Part shown: piece by piece, positions 28,243 through 39,346 of the stretch | How positions within the stretch are numbered: position 1 is the stretch's first letter | Layout: each line of letters starts with the position of its first letter | Assembly: GCA_031268335.1 (NCBI GenBank) | Contig: JAIRXG010000006.1 | Span: forward strand, 62,001 to 126,000 | Origin: Campylobacteraceae bacterium | GTDB taxonomy: Bacteria; Campylobacterota; Campylobacteria; Campylobacterales; Campylobacteraceae | Length of the DNA: 64,000 bases | Direction of reading: 5' to 3' | The notes under the pieces: generated by a model | Told to the model about the DNA's origin: nothing | What the model saw: only the letters and a program-made list of their open reading frames with translations | Databases searched by the model: none | Position numbers and translations under genes: made by a program

Positions 28243-28928
28243 AGTGTTCAAGCCTCAAGATAACGGATAAAAATTTACCGTTGTTAGATATATCATTTAC
28301 ATTAAAAGACTCTCTTGCTCTTGTCGGACAAAGCGGAAGCGGCAAAAGTTTGACTTTAAAAGCTATCTTAGGATTGCTCCCAAGAAATCTTACATGCAGC
28401 ATTGATTTGCAAAGCGATTTCGAATTTTCGCTCGGGGAAAATGTGGCTTTTATACCGCAAAATCCATTTACCGCATTATCGCCTATGACGAAAATATCAA
28501 AACAATTTTTTGCAAGCAAAGATAAGATGGCAGAGTGTTTGGAGATGGTAAAATTGGACAAATCTCTTGTAAATAGATTTCCAAGCGAGCTTAGCGGCGG
28601 GCAGCTTCAAAGAGTTATAATAGCATTTTCACTTGCGCAAAATCCCAAGTTACTTATGTTGGACGAGCCTACTACCGCGCTTGATTTTGATACAAAAGAG
28701 AAAATTGTAGAACTTTTAAAAGGGTTGCACGAAAAGATGGGATTTGAGATATTATTTGTAACGCACGAATTAGCTTTGGCAAAGAGACTTTGTAAAGAAT
28801 GTATTGTGTTAAAAAAGGGACGTATTGTAGAAAGCGGCGAAAGCGAGAAGTTATTTAGAAAACCTTCAAATGTTTATACGCAAGCTTTGGTCGATGTAGA
28901 ATTTGAGAGAAGGAGTTTTCGGCAATGA
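28236..28928 (+). CDS. Orphan ABC transporter ATP-binding protein (Dpp/Opp-like)
   Basis: The 230-residue ATPase has Walker A VGQSGSGKS, Q-loop FIPQNPFTALSP, signature LSGGQLQRV, Walker B LLMLDEPTTALD and the H-loop VTHE. The PFTALSP form of the Q-loop is typical of peptide/nickel importers, but the protein is about 100 residues shorter than DppD. It lacks the Dpp/Opp C-terminal iron-sulfur-like extension. No permease or binding protein is beside it; it overlaps maf by 7 bases and the PBP1A gene by 4. Transport substrate is unknown, and a non-transport role is possible. Confidence 0.82.
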   Translation: MLKCSSLKITDKNLPLLDISFTLKDSLALVGQSGSGKSLTLKAILGLLPRNLTCSIDLQSDFEFSLGENVAFIPQNPFTALSPMTKISKQFFASKDKMAECLEMVKLDKSLVNRFPSELSGGQLQRVIIAFSLAQNPKLLMLDEPTTALDFDTKEKIVELLKGLHEKMGFEILFVTHELALAKRLCKECIVLKKGRIVESGESEKLFRKPSNVYTQALVDVEFERRSFRQ

Positions 28929-30895
28929 TAAAATTTTTTAAGAGGCGTTTTGAAAATATCGGCAAAAAGGCAAAAATTGCTATAGTTTTTTTGACCGCAG
29001 TAATCGTCTATTTTTTAATAGTTTTTATAGATATATATCAAAATGCTTACTACCAATCCATCGCTTTAGTCAATTACAGTCCGAAACTTACGACGCAATT
29101 TTTTGATAAGAACGGCGAACTTGTAGCAAATTACTTTGATAACGAAAACAGACTTTATGCAGATTATGACGATATTCCATATTATGTCATAGAGGCGCTT
29201 GTGGCTATTGAAGATACGGTTTTTTTTGAACATAGCGGCATAAACGTTGAAGCTATTTTTAGAGCAATGTTGAAAAATATCAGATATATGAGATTTGCGG
29301 AGGGCGCTAGCACTTTAACGCAGCAACTTATAAAAAACACCTTGCTAACTCGCGAAAAAACAATAAAAAGAAAAGCGACTGAAGCTTTGATGGCATTTAT
29401 CGTGGAGCGCGAACTTACGAAAGAGCAAATTTTGGAGAGATACTTAAATCATATCTATTTTGGACACGGATATTATGGTATAAGAACAGCTGCCGAAGGG
29501 TATTTTAGAAAATCTCTCAACGAACTTACGTTAAAAGAAGCAGCTATGTTGGTTGGTATACCAAGACAACCCAACAGTTATGACCCGACCAAGCATTTAA
29601 ATTTGTCACTATCAAGAGCCAATAGTGTGCTTGGACGCATGAAAACTTTAGGTTGGATAAACGAAGATGAGTATAATGTAGCCGTTGCGGAACAACCTAT
29701 AATTTACGATGACACTTTGTCCAAAAACAGAGCTCCTTACGCTGTTGACGAAGCTATCAGACAAGCAAATTTGATGTATGATGACGTAAGAAGCGGGGGA
29801 TATAAAATATATCTTGGAATTGATTTGAAAACTCAAGAATTAGCCCAAAAAGCTTTGGAATTTGGCTATCAAAAAATATTAGAGAGAAATAAAGACACAA
29901 ATCAAAGTTTGCAAAATGGCGCTATTGTAGTTTTAGACAACTTCAGCGGCGATATTTTAGCGCTTGTAGGCGGGCATAATTATTCTCAAAGCAGTTACAA
30001 TCGCGCGGTTTTCGCCAATAGACAACTTGGCAGCAGTTTTAAGCCGTTTTTGTATCAAATTGCATTGGATTCGGGATACTCTACGATGGATTTGATTCCT
30101 GATATTTCAAGAATTTATACCGATGAAAGCAGCGAAAAAGAGTGGGTTCCAAAAAATATTGAAGGAAGTTTTCAAGGATTGATAACTCTAAAAGATGCGA
30201 TAGTGTATTCAAAAAATCTTGCCACTATCAATTTAGTAACAAGTGTTGGACTTGAAACGGTATATAGAGAGCTTGATAAAATGGGCTTTAAAAATATTCC
30301 AAGTGATGATTTATCCATATCCTTGGGAAGTCTTAGCGTTACGCCTTTGGAGTACAGCAAGTTTTATGGAATGTTTGCAAATGGTGGCGTTCTTATGGAG
30401 CCTATCATAATTAAAAAAATTACAAATAGATTTGGGAAAGAGCAAATTTTTGAAAACGAAAGAGAGCAGACTCTAAATCCGGCGCAAAATTATTTGATGA
30501 TAGATATGTTAAAAACAGCAGTAGAAAGAGGCACGGGAAGGGCTGCTAGAGTAAGCGGCATAGAAGTAGCCGGCAAAACAGGTACTACAAATAAAAATGC
30601 AGATGCGTGGTTTTGCGGGATAGTTCCGGATATAAATGTGGTGATTTGGTACGGAAATGACGACAGTTCGCCTATGAGTATGTCTGAAGTGGGCGGGAGA
30701 ACATCTGCTGCACCGTTTGCTTATTTTATGGAAAATTATATAAAACTTTATCCGGAAACAAGACGCAAGTTCGCTATGCCAACGGACGTTATGAGAACTG
30801 TTTATAATGGCAAAGAGGAGTATTTTACTGTCAAATCTCCAATGCCGTCGAAAACAAGAACAACAACAAATGAAGACGATGAGTTGATATTTTAG
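28925..30895 (+). CDS. mrcA: Penicillin-binding protein 1A (bifunctional transglycosylase/transpeptidase)
   Basis: This class A PBP builds peptidoglycan in the periplasm. The 656-residue product has a short cytoplasmic basic tail and one membrane anchor (about residues 18-38). The glycosyltransferase domain shows AIEDTVFFEHSGIN, GASTLTQQLIKN and RYLNHIYFGHGYYGI. The transpeptidase domain has GSSFKPFLYQ (SxxK serine) and KTGTT. All catalytic motifs are intact. It starts with an ATGA overlap with the ABC ATPase and ends the alaS operon. Confidence 0.96.
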   Translation: MIKFFKRRFENIGKKAKIAIVFLTAVIVYFLIVFIDIYQNAYYQSIALVNYSPKLTTQFFDKNGELVANYFDNENRLYADYDDIPYYVIEALVAIEDTVFFEHSGINVEAIFRAMLKNIRYMRFAEGASTLTQQLIKNTLLTREKTIKRKATEALMAFIVERELTKEQILERYLNHIYFGHGYYGIRTAAEGYFRKSLNELTLKEAAMLVGIPRQPNSYDPTKHLNLSLSRANSVLGRMKTLGWINEDEYNVAVAEQPIIYDDTLSKNRAPYAVDEAIRQANLMYDDVRSGGYKIYLGIDLKTQELAQKALEFGYQKILERNKDTNQSLQNGAIVVLDNFSGDILALVGGHNYSQSSYNRAVFANRQLGSSFKPFLYQIALDSGYSTMDLIPDISRIYTDESSEKEWVPKNIEGSFQGLITLKDAIVYSKNLATINLVTSVGLETVYRELDKMGFKNIPSDDLSISLGSLSVTPLEYSKFYGMFANGGVLMEPIIIKKITNRFGKEQIFENEREQTLNPAQNYLMIDMLKTAVERGTGRAARVSGIEVAGKTGTTNKNADAWFCGIVPDINVVIWYGNDDSSPMSMSEVGGRTSAAPFAYFMENYIKLYPETRRKFAMPTDVMRTVYNGKEEYFTVKSPMPSKTRTTTNEDDELIF

Positions 30896-32160
30896 TTTCT
30901 GTAACCATGCGCAATACAATTCAGAATGAGATTTAAAAAACAAAATGACTACTATATGTAGTAAAAAAGCGTAGTATAAAATTTGCGTAAAATAAAACGA
31001 TATTTTTAAATGAGTTATCGCTTAAAATTGCCCTATTTTAAATTACAGATTTTTCAAGCGAAAATGACGACCAAATTCTTCATATTTAACGAAAAGAAGT
31101 AAAAATATAATACTTTTATTCAAAATGCTTTAGTAAAAAACGGTATATATTATTGTATTTAGAAAGATTACCTTAGTGATAAAAGAAAATTTGGCAAGTC
31201 CAATCTCTCTTTAGATTTTATTTTTTAGATGCGATTTTAAATTGCTCACTTTATAAATATGAAATACAAAATAAAACTAACAGTAAATTTATCAGTACTT
31301 TATTTGACAAATCACAAACTTTTTTAGTTTAAAATTTGCAAAATTTATGACTAAAGCAAGCGTTGCGTTGGGATAAAAGACGAGCAAGAATTTATAGAAA
31401 GTTCAAGAAACTATAAATAAAAGGTGTAGCTGCATATGTTGAACCGAAACAAATGTTACATTGAAATTTCAAGAAGCTTTTTGTTTGTCTATGCCGGGGA
31501 CTGAAATTAAAAATCTTTCAAGTCTTATCTTATGGTGACAAGATTTTTATTAATAAAGCTGAGTCGTTTTATATTTTAATGGTTATGCGCAAAAAATCTT
31601 TTTTATACATGTAGTATTTTTATATAAAGATGTTAATAACTTAAAATCAAAATATTTTTTGTTTTAAACATAAAATTTTATATCGATTTGGTAATAGGTG
31701 GATAGGGAATTTACAGGTGATATGCCGACATAACTTCCGATACGCTGCAGATTTTTACTTATGTTTCTATCGATTATTGCTTTAGCTTTTGTATAACTTA
31801 AATCAACTTCGGTATTTTTAAGGACAATTTCAGTTACTTCGATTTGTACTTTTATAGGCTTTTAAGGCTGAGTCCAGTTCTCTTTAGTTAACGATTATTG
31901 TTTGGGTATAGTTGTTCTATTTTTTATTGCTGTAAGTTAAAAAATTTTCTATTTCTCAAAAAATAATATGATTACCACAATTTTGCGCCAATTATCATCA
32001 TATGTACAGGATTTATTTTTTTCACTTACAATATCCACAAACATGGTAATTTAATCATCATTACATGTATAGTTTGTGATGTGTTTTGATTTTTTGCGCA
32101 AAGGTTGATTACAACTAATTACAGTACATGTAAAGAGTAATTTATAATCTGATTTATCGT
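30896..32160. other. Long non-coding stretch with decayed sequence
   Basis: This 1.26-kb stretch is the largest gap in the window and lies between convergent mrcA and cpoB. It holds three TACATGTA octamers (31606, 32062, 32125) and an inverted repeat (AAAAATCTT at 31509-31517 with AAGATTTTT at 31540-31548). It also contains the remnant reading frame listed below. Forward open stretches around 31350-31600 are broken by several stops. It looks like the graveyard of one or more lost genes. Confidence 0.5.
31664..31861 (-). pseudogene. Remnant 3' end of a gene, family unknown
   Basis: A 65-codon open stretch with ordinary amino-acid composition ends at 31664. It includes IKVQIEVTEIVLKNTEVDLS and later GSYVGISPVNSLSTYY. 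It has no start codon or ribosome binding site. Upstream, the frame that reads RELDSALKAYK joins it only after a one-base shift near 31860, and that frame in turn meets stops at about 31885 and 31915. I infer a dead gene whose C-terminus is still legible. I cannot name the family. Confidence 0.4.
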
Positions 32161-33039
32161 CTATCTGTTTGGAGATGCTTTTGCTTCTTTTGAGTCGGGA
32201 TAATTTGTTTTTAAAAGTTTATAAAATTGATTCGCGCTTGCTGTTTCGCTAATTTTGTCAAACGATATAGCGGTATGATAAAGAAGTTTTGGCATATAAT
32301 CGGCTTTATCATAAAGTCCTACACTCTTTTTATATTGGATAATAGCTTCGTTCCAATTTTCGTTGAAGTATGCAATTTCACCCAATATAAAACTACTGCG
32401 AGCAGGTCTATGGTTTCTTGATATTAGCTCTTGAAAATATGGTTTTGCTCCATTGTAATTTTTGGTTTCGAAAAGCTTTTCACCTTTTTTTAGCAACTCT
32501 TCGGAAGTTATTGATTTGAATTCGTTATTGTTTGCAGGCGCATTTACGGTAGTTTTTTTATTTTCCAAAGCGGCTATTCTTTTCTCAAGCGCAGCATAAT
32601 TGGAAGTTGTTTTATCAACTATTGATGTGAGTTCTGCAAGCACCGTTTTTACATTTTTTTGATTAGTAACTTCAAGTTCGCGGCTCTCTTGAACATAATT
32701 TTGTAGATTTTTTAAATCAGTCTTTAATTGTTCGATAGAAAAATTTGAATTTTCATCAATTGTTTGAAAAGCTTCATTGGTAGAGGCTATTTTTTTATTT
32801 ACGGCGTCTAACACAGAGGTTAAACCCTCTTGCTGTTCAATTAATTTATTAACTTGGCTTTTTAAATTCCAAACTTCTTTATTTACATCTTGAAGTTTGT
32901 TGTTTGTGTTTAATATATACTTTTCGTTTTCTGTTAAACCATAAGGGGTATCAGTATCAAGCCTTCCAGCATCAAATGCGGAAGGCTCGGATAACAAATA
33001 AGATATTATTAATGCAGATAGTAAAAAATATCTTTTCAT
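32161..33039 (-). CDS. cpoB: Tol-Pal system protein CpoB (YbgF)
   Basis: CpoB is a periplasmic protein that links Tol-Pal function to peptidoglycan synthesis at the septum. The 292-residue product has a signal peptide (about residues 1-21) and a coiled coil at about 45-165. TPR-like repeats run from about 180 to the end (LLKKGEKLFETKNYNGAKPY, then SFILGEIAYFNENWNEAI). It is last in the tolQ-tolR-tolA-tolB-pal-cpoB series, seven bases after pal. Confidence 0.9.
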   Translation of the reverse strand: MKRYFLLSALIISYLLSEPSAFDAGRLDTDTPYGLTENEKYILNTNNKLQDVNKEVWNLKSQVNKLIEQQEGLTSVLDAVNKKIASTNEAFQTIDENSNFSIEQLKTDLKNLQNYVQESRELEVTNQKNVKTVLAELTSIVDKTTSNYAALEKRIAALENKKTTVNAPANNNEFKSITSEELLKKGEKLFETKNYNGAKPYFQELISRNHRPARSSFILGEIAYFNENWNEAIIQYKKSVGLYDKADYMPKLLYHTAISFDKISETASANQFYKLLKTNYPDSKEAKASPNR

Positions 33040-33046
33040 TTATAAC

Positions 33047-33574
33047 TTATTGAAAAAGTTTAAAATCTGCTCTTCTATTTTGGCTCCAGCATGCTTTTAA
33101 AGATTCTGAGCATGCAGGGTTGCTTTCGCCGTAGCTTACTATAGTTATTCTATTTTCGCTAACGCCTTGGGCTACAAGCGCATCTTTAACAGCTTTTGCT
33201 CTTTTAAGACCAAGCGCATAGTTGTACTCGTCAGTACCCCACTCGTCGCAATTGCCTTCAATTTTAACAGACAAACTTGCAGCTTCTGCTAGATTAAATA
33301 ATTTGGCATTATCTTCGATTGCTTTTTGAGCATTTGAGTTGATGTCAAATTGGTCAAAATTAAAGTAAATACTTTTTGCATTTTGTTCAAGTCGTTCAAT
33401 TAAACTTGATAATACATTAGCGCCTTCTGCTGATTGAACCGTCGTATCGGTAGATTGTGCATTAGTTGCTCTAGCGTCCGTTTCTTGAGTACCAACGTCA
33501 ACAGTAGCTTTGTCGGTACAACCGCTTAGTAAAAGCAAAACGGCTATAGCGCCGAAAAATAGACTTTTTTTCAT
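33047..33574 (-). CDS. pal: Peptidoglycan-associated lipoprotein Pal
   Basis: Pal anchors the outer membrane to peptidoglycan and is recycled to the septum by Tol. The ATG at 33574 gives 175 residues with a lipoprotein signal ending LLSGC; a start eleven codons earlier lacks signal character, and GGGAG lies just before 33574. The OmpA-like domain shows IYFNFDQFDINSNA, IEGNCDEWGTDEYNYALGLKRA, VSYGE and NRRADF. The usual GHxDERGT motif reads GNCDEWGT here, a common variant in this phylum. Confidence 0.94.
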   Translation of the reverse strand: MKKSLFFGAIAVLLLLSGCTDKATVDVGTQETDARATNAQSTDTTVQSAEGANVLSSLIERLEQNAKSIYFNFDQFDINSNAQKAIEDNAKLFNLAEAASLSVKIEGNCDEWGTDEYNYALGLKRAKAVKDALVAQGVSENRITIVSYGESNPACSESLKACWSQNRRADFKLFQ

Positions 33575-33636
33575 TTTCTCTCCCACCTTATTAGAATGAA
33601 ATTTCAAGTTATAATTCTATCATAAGTTTTTAAATT

Positions 33637-34905
33637 TTACCAGTCTAACGATTGAATTTTACCGATATTTATAGGAAAATGAAAACTTTTATTGGCTCCT
33701 AGACGTATAATTCCCAAAGCGCTCTCTTTCGCGTATTCTTTTATAAATAGCACGCTTCCTCCATCTTGTGAAAAGCGAGGAAATATATTTTTTCCGGTGG
33801 AAGTAAGTTGTCTTATCCTATTTGTCTGTGTGGATATGAGATATAGATTAAATGTTTGTTCCCCAAATTCACTTGCTTTATCGCGTCCGGAATAGACTAT
33901 ATAATTTTTATAAGCAGAAGCCGAACTATTGTTTCTTCCCAAATAAACCATTTGTTCTACGCTGCTCTCATCTATTTTTTTTGAGAAAACATTAGGATAG
34001 CCAAGCCTATCTGAAATAAAAACCACTCTTTTTTCATCATCTACAAAATTTCCGCCAACATCGACACCGCGATAATTTGTAATTCTGGTCAATTTTTTGT
34101 TGACTAAATCATACATGTATATATCCGGTTGCTCGTTTGGTGCCATCGTAAGCAAAAGTTTTTTTTCATCATAGCTTACGTCGGATACGGTTAGCATTCC
34201 CTCGCCGCTTATAATCTCTTCTCTTTGACCGCTCATAAGAGATACTTTGTAAATAGTTGGTTTTCTTCCGCCAATACTTGTATAGTAAAAATTATTTTGA
34301 TTTTTATCAGCCCATTTGGGAAATATATTGAGTCCGCCTTTTACGATAGTTTGCTGAAAAGTCAGGGTATAATCCGCTATAATTATTTCGCTTTTTCCCG
34401 GAGCTGTTGTTTTTGCAAATATTACATATTTATCCATCCAATCGACCGGTTCTTGATTTGTATCTTTCACAACATTCATTATGATAGAATGCGACATGAA
34501 AGGGTAGTGGTCGACTTTTGATATTTTAAAATTTCTTTGGCTTATAAGATTGCCGGTTTTTGCATTTATAAGTTTTGTAGTCGTTATGATGGAATTATCT
34601 ATCTGCTCTGCGATTTGATATTTTAACAGCAAATCAGTTTTTATATCCGCACCATGTCCGGCTCTGCTATTGTCGTCAAACGAAGAGACTTCATAATCTT
34701 CATTAACATCGTAATATGTGGTGATTTTTAAATCGGCCAAAAGTAACTTAAAAAGACTATTTCTAAATTTACTGCTAACTGTTGAGTCGCTTGCATCTTG
34801 CACCTGGATAACAGGAAGTCTATCCATTCTTTTGATTATCTCCACGGTTGCATCAGCTGCAAAAAGAGTTATTGTACTAATTAGAAAAATAAATAGCTTT
34901 TTCAT
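33637..34905 (-). CDS. tolB: Tol-Pal system protein TolB
   Basis: TolB is the periplasmic beta-propeller that binds Pal. The 422-residue product has a cleavable signal peptide (FIFLISTITLFA, then ADA) and a short N-terminal alpha/beta domain. Propeller blades with the WD40-like PD40 pattern follow (FPKWADKN, VSDVSYDEKKLLLTM, DGGSVLFI). It lies between the TolA-like gene (4-base gap) and pal. Confidence 0.93.
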   Translation of the reverse strand: MKKLFIFLISTITLFAADATVEIIKRMDRLPVIQVQDASDSTVSSKFRNSLFKLLLADLKITTYYDVNEDYEVSSFDDNSRAGHGADIKTDLLLKYQIAEQIDNSIITTTKLINAKTGNLISQRNFKISKVDHYPFMSHSIIMNVVKDTNQEPVDWMDKYVIFAKTTAPGKSEIIIADYTLTFQQTIVKGGLNIFPKWADKNQNNFYYTSIGGRKPTIYKVSLMSGQREEIISGEGMLTVSDVSYDEKKLLLTMAPNEQPDIYMYDLVNKKLTRITNYRGVDVGGNFVDDEKRVVFISDRLGYPNVFSKKIDESSVEQMVYLGRNNSSASAYKNYIVYSGRDKASEFGEQTFNLYLISTQTNRIRQLTSTGKNIFPRFSQDGGSVLFIKEYAKESALGIIRLGANKSFHFPINIGKIQSLDW

Positions 34906-34909
34906 GAAA

Positions 34910-35620
34910 TTACTCCATTAAATCTTTAAAAATTGTTTTCATGTTAAATTCTCCATTGCCTTCATATGGAGGAAAACGTTCGGTTCGCATGTCATCCAAA
35001 AAACTTTTAAGTTTCATGTTAAAATCGCTATTATATGATAATGTTACTATAGAATAGCTAAAGCTGCCGGCTTTATCTATTTTTATCTCCACTTCCGCTT
35101 GCGCGCCGGAAGATGTGTAAATAGTACCTTGCCATTTTTCATCCAACATATCTTGAATTTTGCCTATAAATGGGTCATAAGTACCAGAACTTACTCCTGT
35201 TACCACTAATGTTCGCTGTTGTTTAAAATCCAATTTGTCAAGAATTTTGCTCGCATTTTCTTGCGGTACGCTTTTATCATTTAATCTACTCGGAGTAGAT
35301 TGCTTTGTTCCTATTTGCGTTAATTTTGTTTCATCTATGGTTTTAAATAAGTCCTGAACTCCTGCTGTTTGCGTTTTGGTTGAAGCCGGACCTGAAGCAG
35401 ATTTTTGTTGAGATGTAGTTATCGTGCTACTTACACTTAACGCAAGCATCTCTTTTGGAGTTTCTACCAATATAATATCTAAAACATCTTTTTTACTTGT
35501 AAAACGCTGAAAAAATACATCAGATTTATTTATAGAGTATGCTAAAGCGCAAAAAATAACCATATAAAGAGCAAGTGATATGTAAAATCCTGTCAGATAA
35601 TATTGTTTTTCGGCAACCAT
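34910..35620 (-). CDS. tolA: TolA/TonB-family energy-transducing protein
   Basis: The 236-residue protein has one N-terminal membrane helix (about residues 10-30) and a Ser/Thr/Lys/Gln-rich linker. Its C-terminal domain of the TonB/TolA type spans about residues 140-236 (QDMLDEKWQ, EVEIKIDKAGSFSYSIV, FPPY). It should couple the TolQR motor to the outer membrane. The periplasmic arm is much shorter than that of E. coli TolA. Placement between tolR and tolB favours TolA over TonB. Confidence 0.85.
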   Translation of the reverse strand: MVAEKQYYLTGFYISLALYMVIFCALAYSINKSDVFFQRFTSKKDVLDIILVETPKEMLALSVSSTITTSQQKSASGPASTKTQTAGVQDLFKTIDETKLTQIGTKQSTPSRLNDKSVPQENASKILDKLDFKQQRTLVVTGVSSGTYDPFIGKIQDMLDEKWQGTIYTSSGAQAEVEIKIDKAGSFSYSIVTLSYNSDFNMKLKSFLDDMRTERFPPYEGNGEFNMKTIFKDLME

Positions 35621-35630
35621 TATAAATGTT

Positions 35631-36023
35631 TTATCCGTTCGTTTCCAAAGCTACTTTAAGAAAACCGGCATTTTTTATAGCTTTCATAACATACATGACG
35701 TCATTGTACAGTAGTTCCCTGTCCGCCTTTATGTAAATTGTCGCCTCTTTGCTATATTTGTTGGCTATTAGTATCATGTTGTCGGGAAAGCTTTTTAATG
35801 CAAATTTATCTTTTCCTATATAGACATTTTTTGCTTTATCTATACGCACCTCTAAAGGCGGTATTTTATTTATAGAAGCTGTTTTTGAGCCATCCGGCAG
35901 AGTTATTGTTTCTTCAAAAACTATTGCAGGAGTAGTGACCATCAAAATAGCAAGCAAAACCAACATAATATCTACTAAGGGCGTTATATTAAGTTCCGGT
36001 TTTTCATCCCAATCGATTGCCAT
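35631..36023 (-). CDS. tolR: Biopolymer transport protein TolR/ExbD
   Basis: The 130-residue protein has one membrane helix containing the proton-motor aspartate in ITPLVDIMLVLLAILMVTTPA, followed by a periplasmic domain. It overlaps the tolQ end by 20 bases and precedes the TolA-like gene, so it is part of the Tol motor. ExbD and TolR cannot be separated by sequence alone; context decides. Confidence 0.92.
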   Translation of the reverse strand: MAIDWDEKPELNITPLVDIMLVLLAILMVTTPAIVFEETITLPDGSKTASINKIPPLEVRIDKAKNVYIGKDKFALKSFPDNMILIANKYSKEATIYIKADRELLYNDVMYVMKAIKNAGFLKVALETNG

Positions 36024-36609
36024 CTATAGCCTGCTCTTTTGTATATTTACTGCTTTCAGCCAACATCAAATCCGTCTGGCGTTGAATATATGCTATGACG
36101 TCATATCCTCTGCGCTTTAAGATTATATGGAAAGTATATGCGGGAATTGCCACAAAGATGCCACCCGCTGTTGCGACAAGCGCTTCACTAATTGCCGGCG
36201 CTATAATTCCTAAAGACGCACTTGAAGTTTGTCCAAGTTTGCCAAATGTTTCAAGCACGGAAACTATCGTGCCAAAAAGTCCTATAAATGGTGATGTCGA
36301 AGCTATAATGGATAACCATGAAAGCCCGACGGTTACATTTTTTTCTGCCACATTTTTACAAACCAAAAGAAGCGAACCAGATATACCTTGAGCAACGAAT
36401 TTGCTTAAAATAGAGCTATTTTTAGGATATTTTGCTCCTAATAACATTTTTTCAAGAGAGTCTTGCTCTCTTTTTCTCCATTTAGATAGATATAAGTATC
36501 TTCCTATAAAAATAGTAAAAGTGAGTATAAAATATAAGGAAAGCCACCCTAAAACAAATAGAGTAACCGGGTGGCTATTTGATAAATAAATAAAAAATGA
36601 GTTATTCAT
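36004..36609 (-). CDS. tolQ: MotA/TolQ/ExbB proton channel family protein
   Basis: The 201-residue protein has three membrane helices, with the family signature in LSWLSIIASTSPFIGLFGTIVSV and APAISEALVATAGGIFVAIPAY. It forms the proton channel of the Tol motor with TolR. Its start is only 3 bases from the atpC stop, so it is probably transcribed with the ATP synthase operon. This arrangement is known in Campylobacterota. Confidence 0.93.
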   Translation of the reverse strand: MNNSFFIYLSNSHPVTLFVLGWLSLYFILTFTIFIGRYLYLSKWRKREQDSLEKMLLGAKYPKNSSILSKFVAQGISGSLLLVCKNVAEKNVTVGLSWLSIIASTSPFIGLFGTIVSVLETFGKLGQTSSASLGIIAPAISEALVATAGGIFVAIPAYTFHIILKRRGYDVIAYIQRQTDLMLAESSKYTKEQAIDGNRLG

Positions 36610-36612
36610 AAA

Positions 36613-36999
36613 TTAGTATATCTTTTTTGATATAGAATCTACTTTTGTCATAGCAAGTGCGACATTGGAGTCGCTCATGCTTTGAATCAACTTCCTTGCT
36701 TTTTCCAAAGATACTGCTATTTCGCTCTCGTTTTGCCCGCTTATGCAAACTGCTCCATCTGCCAAAACAGTAATTTTTGTCTCCTCAACTTTTACAAATC
36801 CCCAATTTATTGCTATAGCTTCTTTTTTATCGTTGTCAAGCTCTATATCTATGACGCCGACTTTTAAAGATGTTAGCAAAGCGGCGTGATTTGGTAAAAC
36901 GCCAAATTCACCTTCGCTTCCGGGAAATGTTACCGATTTTACATTACCGGAAAAGATAAGTCCTTCAGGGGTAACAATTTCTAAATTTGTTGTATTCAT
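36613..36999 (-). CDS. atpC: ATP synthase F1 subunit epsilon
   Basis: The 128-residue product has the N-terminal beta-sandwich (LEIVTPEGLIFSG, VTFPGSEGEFGVLPNHAALLT) and a short helical C-terminus. It is the central-stalk regulator of F1. It is last of the atp genes here, 12 bases after atpD and 3 bases before tolQ. Confidence 0.95.
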   Translation of the reverse strand: MNTTNLEIVTPEGLIFSGNVKSVTFPGSEGEFGVLPNHAALLTSLKVGVIDIELDNDKKEAIAINWGFVKVEETKITVLADGAVCISGQNESEIAVSLEKARKLIQSMSDSNVALAMTKVDSISKKIY

Positions 37000-37011
37000 A
37001 GCAAAACCTTT

Positions 37012-38442
<1,431 letters not shown>

Positions 38443-38446
38443 TCAA

Positions 38447-39343
38447 TTATTTCATAGATTCCATACCGCTGATAATCTCAATAAGTTCAGTGGTAATGGA
38501 CTCTTGTCTTGCTTTGTTATAAGCTATTGTCAAATGATGAACCCTCTCTTTTGCGTTATTTGTTGCATTATCCATAGCTTGCATTCTAGCGCTATGTTCA
38601 GCTGCTAACGAATCTATAAGTGCATAGTACATGTTGTACTCGAGATATTTTTTCATTAACTCTTCGACTATCTTTTTGTCGCTTTCCGCTTCTATCTCCA
38701 AAAGTGATTTTGATTCGTTAGTTGCTTGCACATTATCGCTTTTTGGAGTTTCCACTGGCAATACGTCGACTATTTTAAGTTCCTGAGATATCATATTTAA
38801 ATAACCGTTATGAACTAAAATAATTTTATCGGTCAAATTTTCGGAAAAGTCTTTGACGGCATCTTCTATAATTTCTTGCGATTTTTTATAATTTGGTGAT
38901 GATGACACGCCTACATATTTTTCCAAAAGTTCAATATCTTTAAAGATAAAATAATCAATTCCTTTACGTCCTACAGCGCGTAATCTAACTTTCACATTAG
39001 CAACCTTAAACTCGTCCATCAACCGTTTTACCGCTTTTATCGTTTGAACGTTAAAACCGCCGCAAAGTCCTTTATCTGCCGTTATAAATATAATATCTAC
39101 AATTTTTGGCGTATCATTTAACTTGAAAAATTTGCTATCTATATTGCCCGCTTTATATTGTGAAAGCTTATAAGAGATTTCAGAGAGCATTTCATTAATT
39201 TTATTTGCATATACTCTGGACTGCCTTGCTACCTCTTCGGCTTTACGCAATTTAGCGGTAGATACAAGCTTCATAGCACGCGTTGTTTTTTGCGTGTTTT
39301 GAACGCTTTTTATCTTCCTTTTTATCTCTTTAAGATTTGACAT
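38447..39343 (-). CDS. atpG: ATP synthase F1 subunit gamma
   Basis: This is the rotor shaft subunit, 298 residues. The N-terminal helix is [31 protein letters not shown] lies centrally, and the C-terminal helix contains [13 protein letters not shown]. It starts 3 bases after the atpA stop codon. Confidence 0.97.
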   Translation of the reverse strand: MSNLKEIKRKIKSVQNTQKTTRAMKLVSTAKLRKAEEVARQSRVYANKINEMLSEISYKLSQYKAGNIDSKFFKLNDTPKIVDIIFITADKGLCGGFNVQTIKAVKRLMDEFKVANVKVRLRAVGRKGIDYFIFKDIELLEKYVGVSSSPNYKKSQEIIEDAVKDFSENLTDKIILVHNGYLNMISQELKIVDVLPVETPKSDNVQATNESKSLLEIEAESDKKIVEELMKKYLEYNMYYALIDSLAAEHSARMQAMDNATNNAKERVHHLTIAYNKARQESITTELIEIISGMESMK

Positions 39344-39346
39344 GCG

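Noticed and set aside
30948..30962. ACTAC/GTAGT hairpin after mrcA as a terminator
   Set aside because: The stem has only five base pairs and is followed by A, not T, on the mrcA strand.
30896..32160. tRNA or other structured RNA in the large gap
   Set aside because: I could find no cloverleaf, T-loop consensus or CCA end; only the inverted repeat at 31509-31548 was seen.
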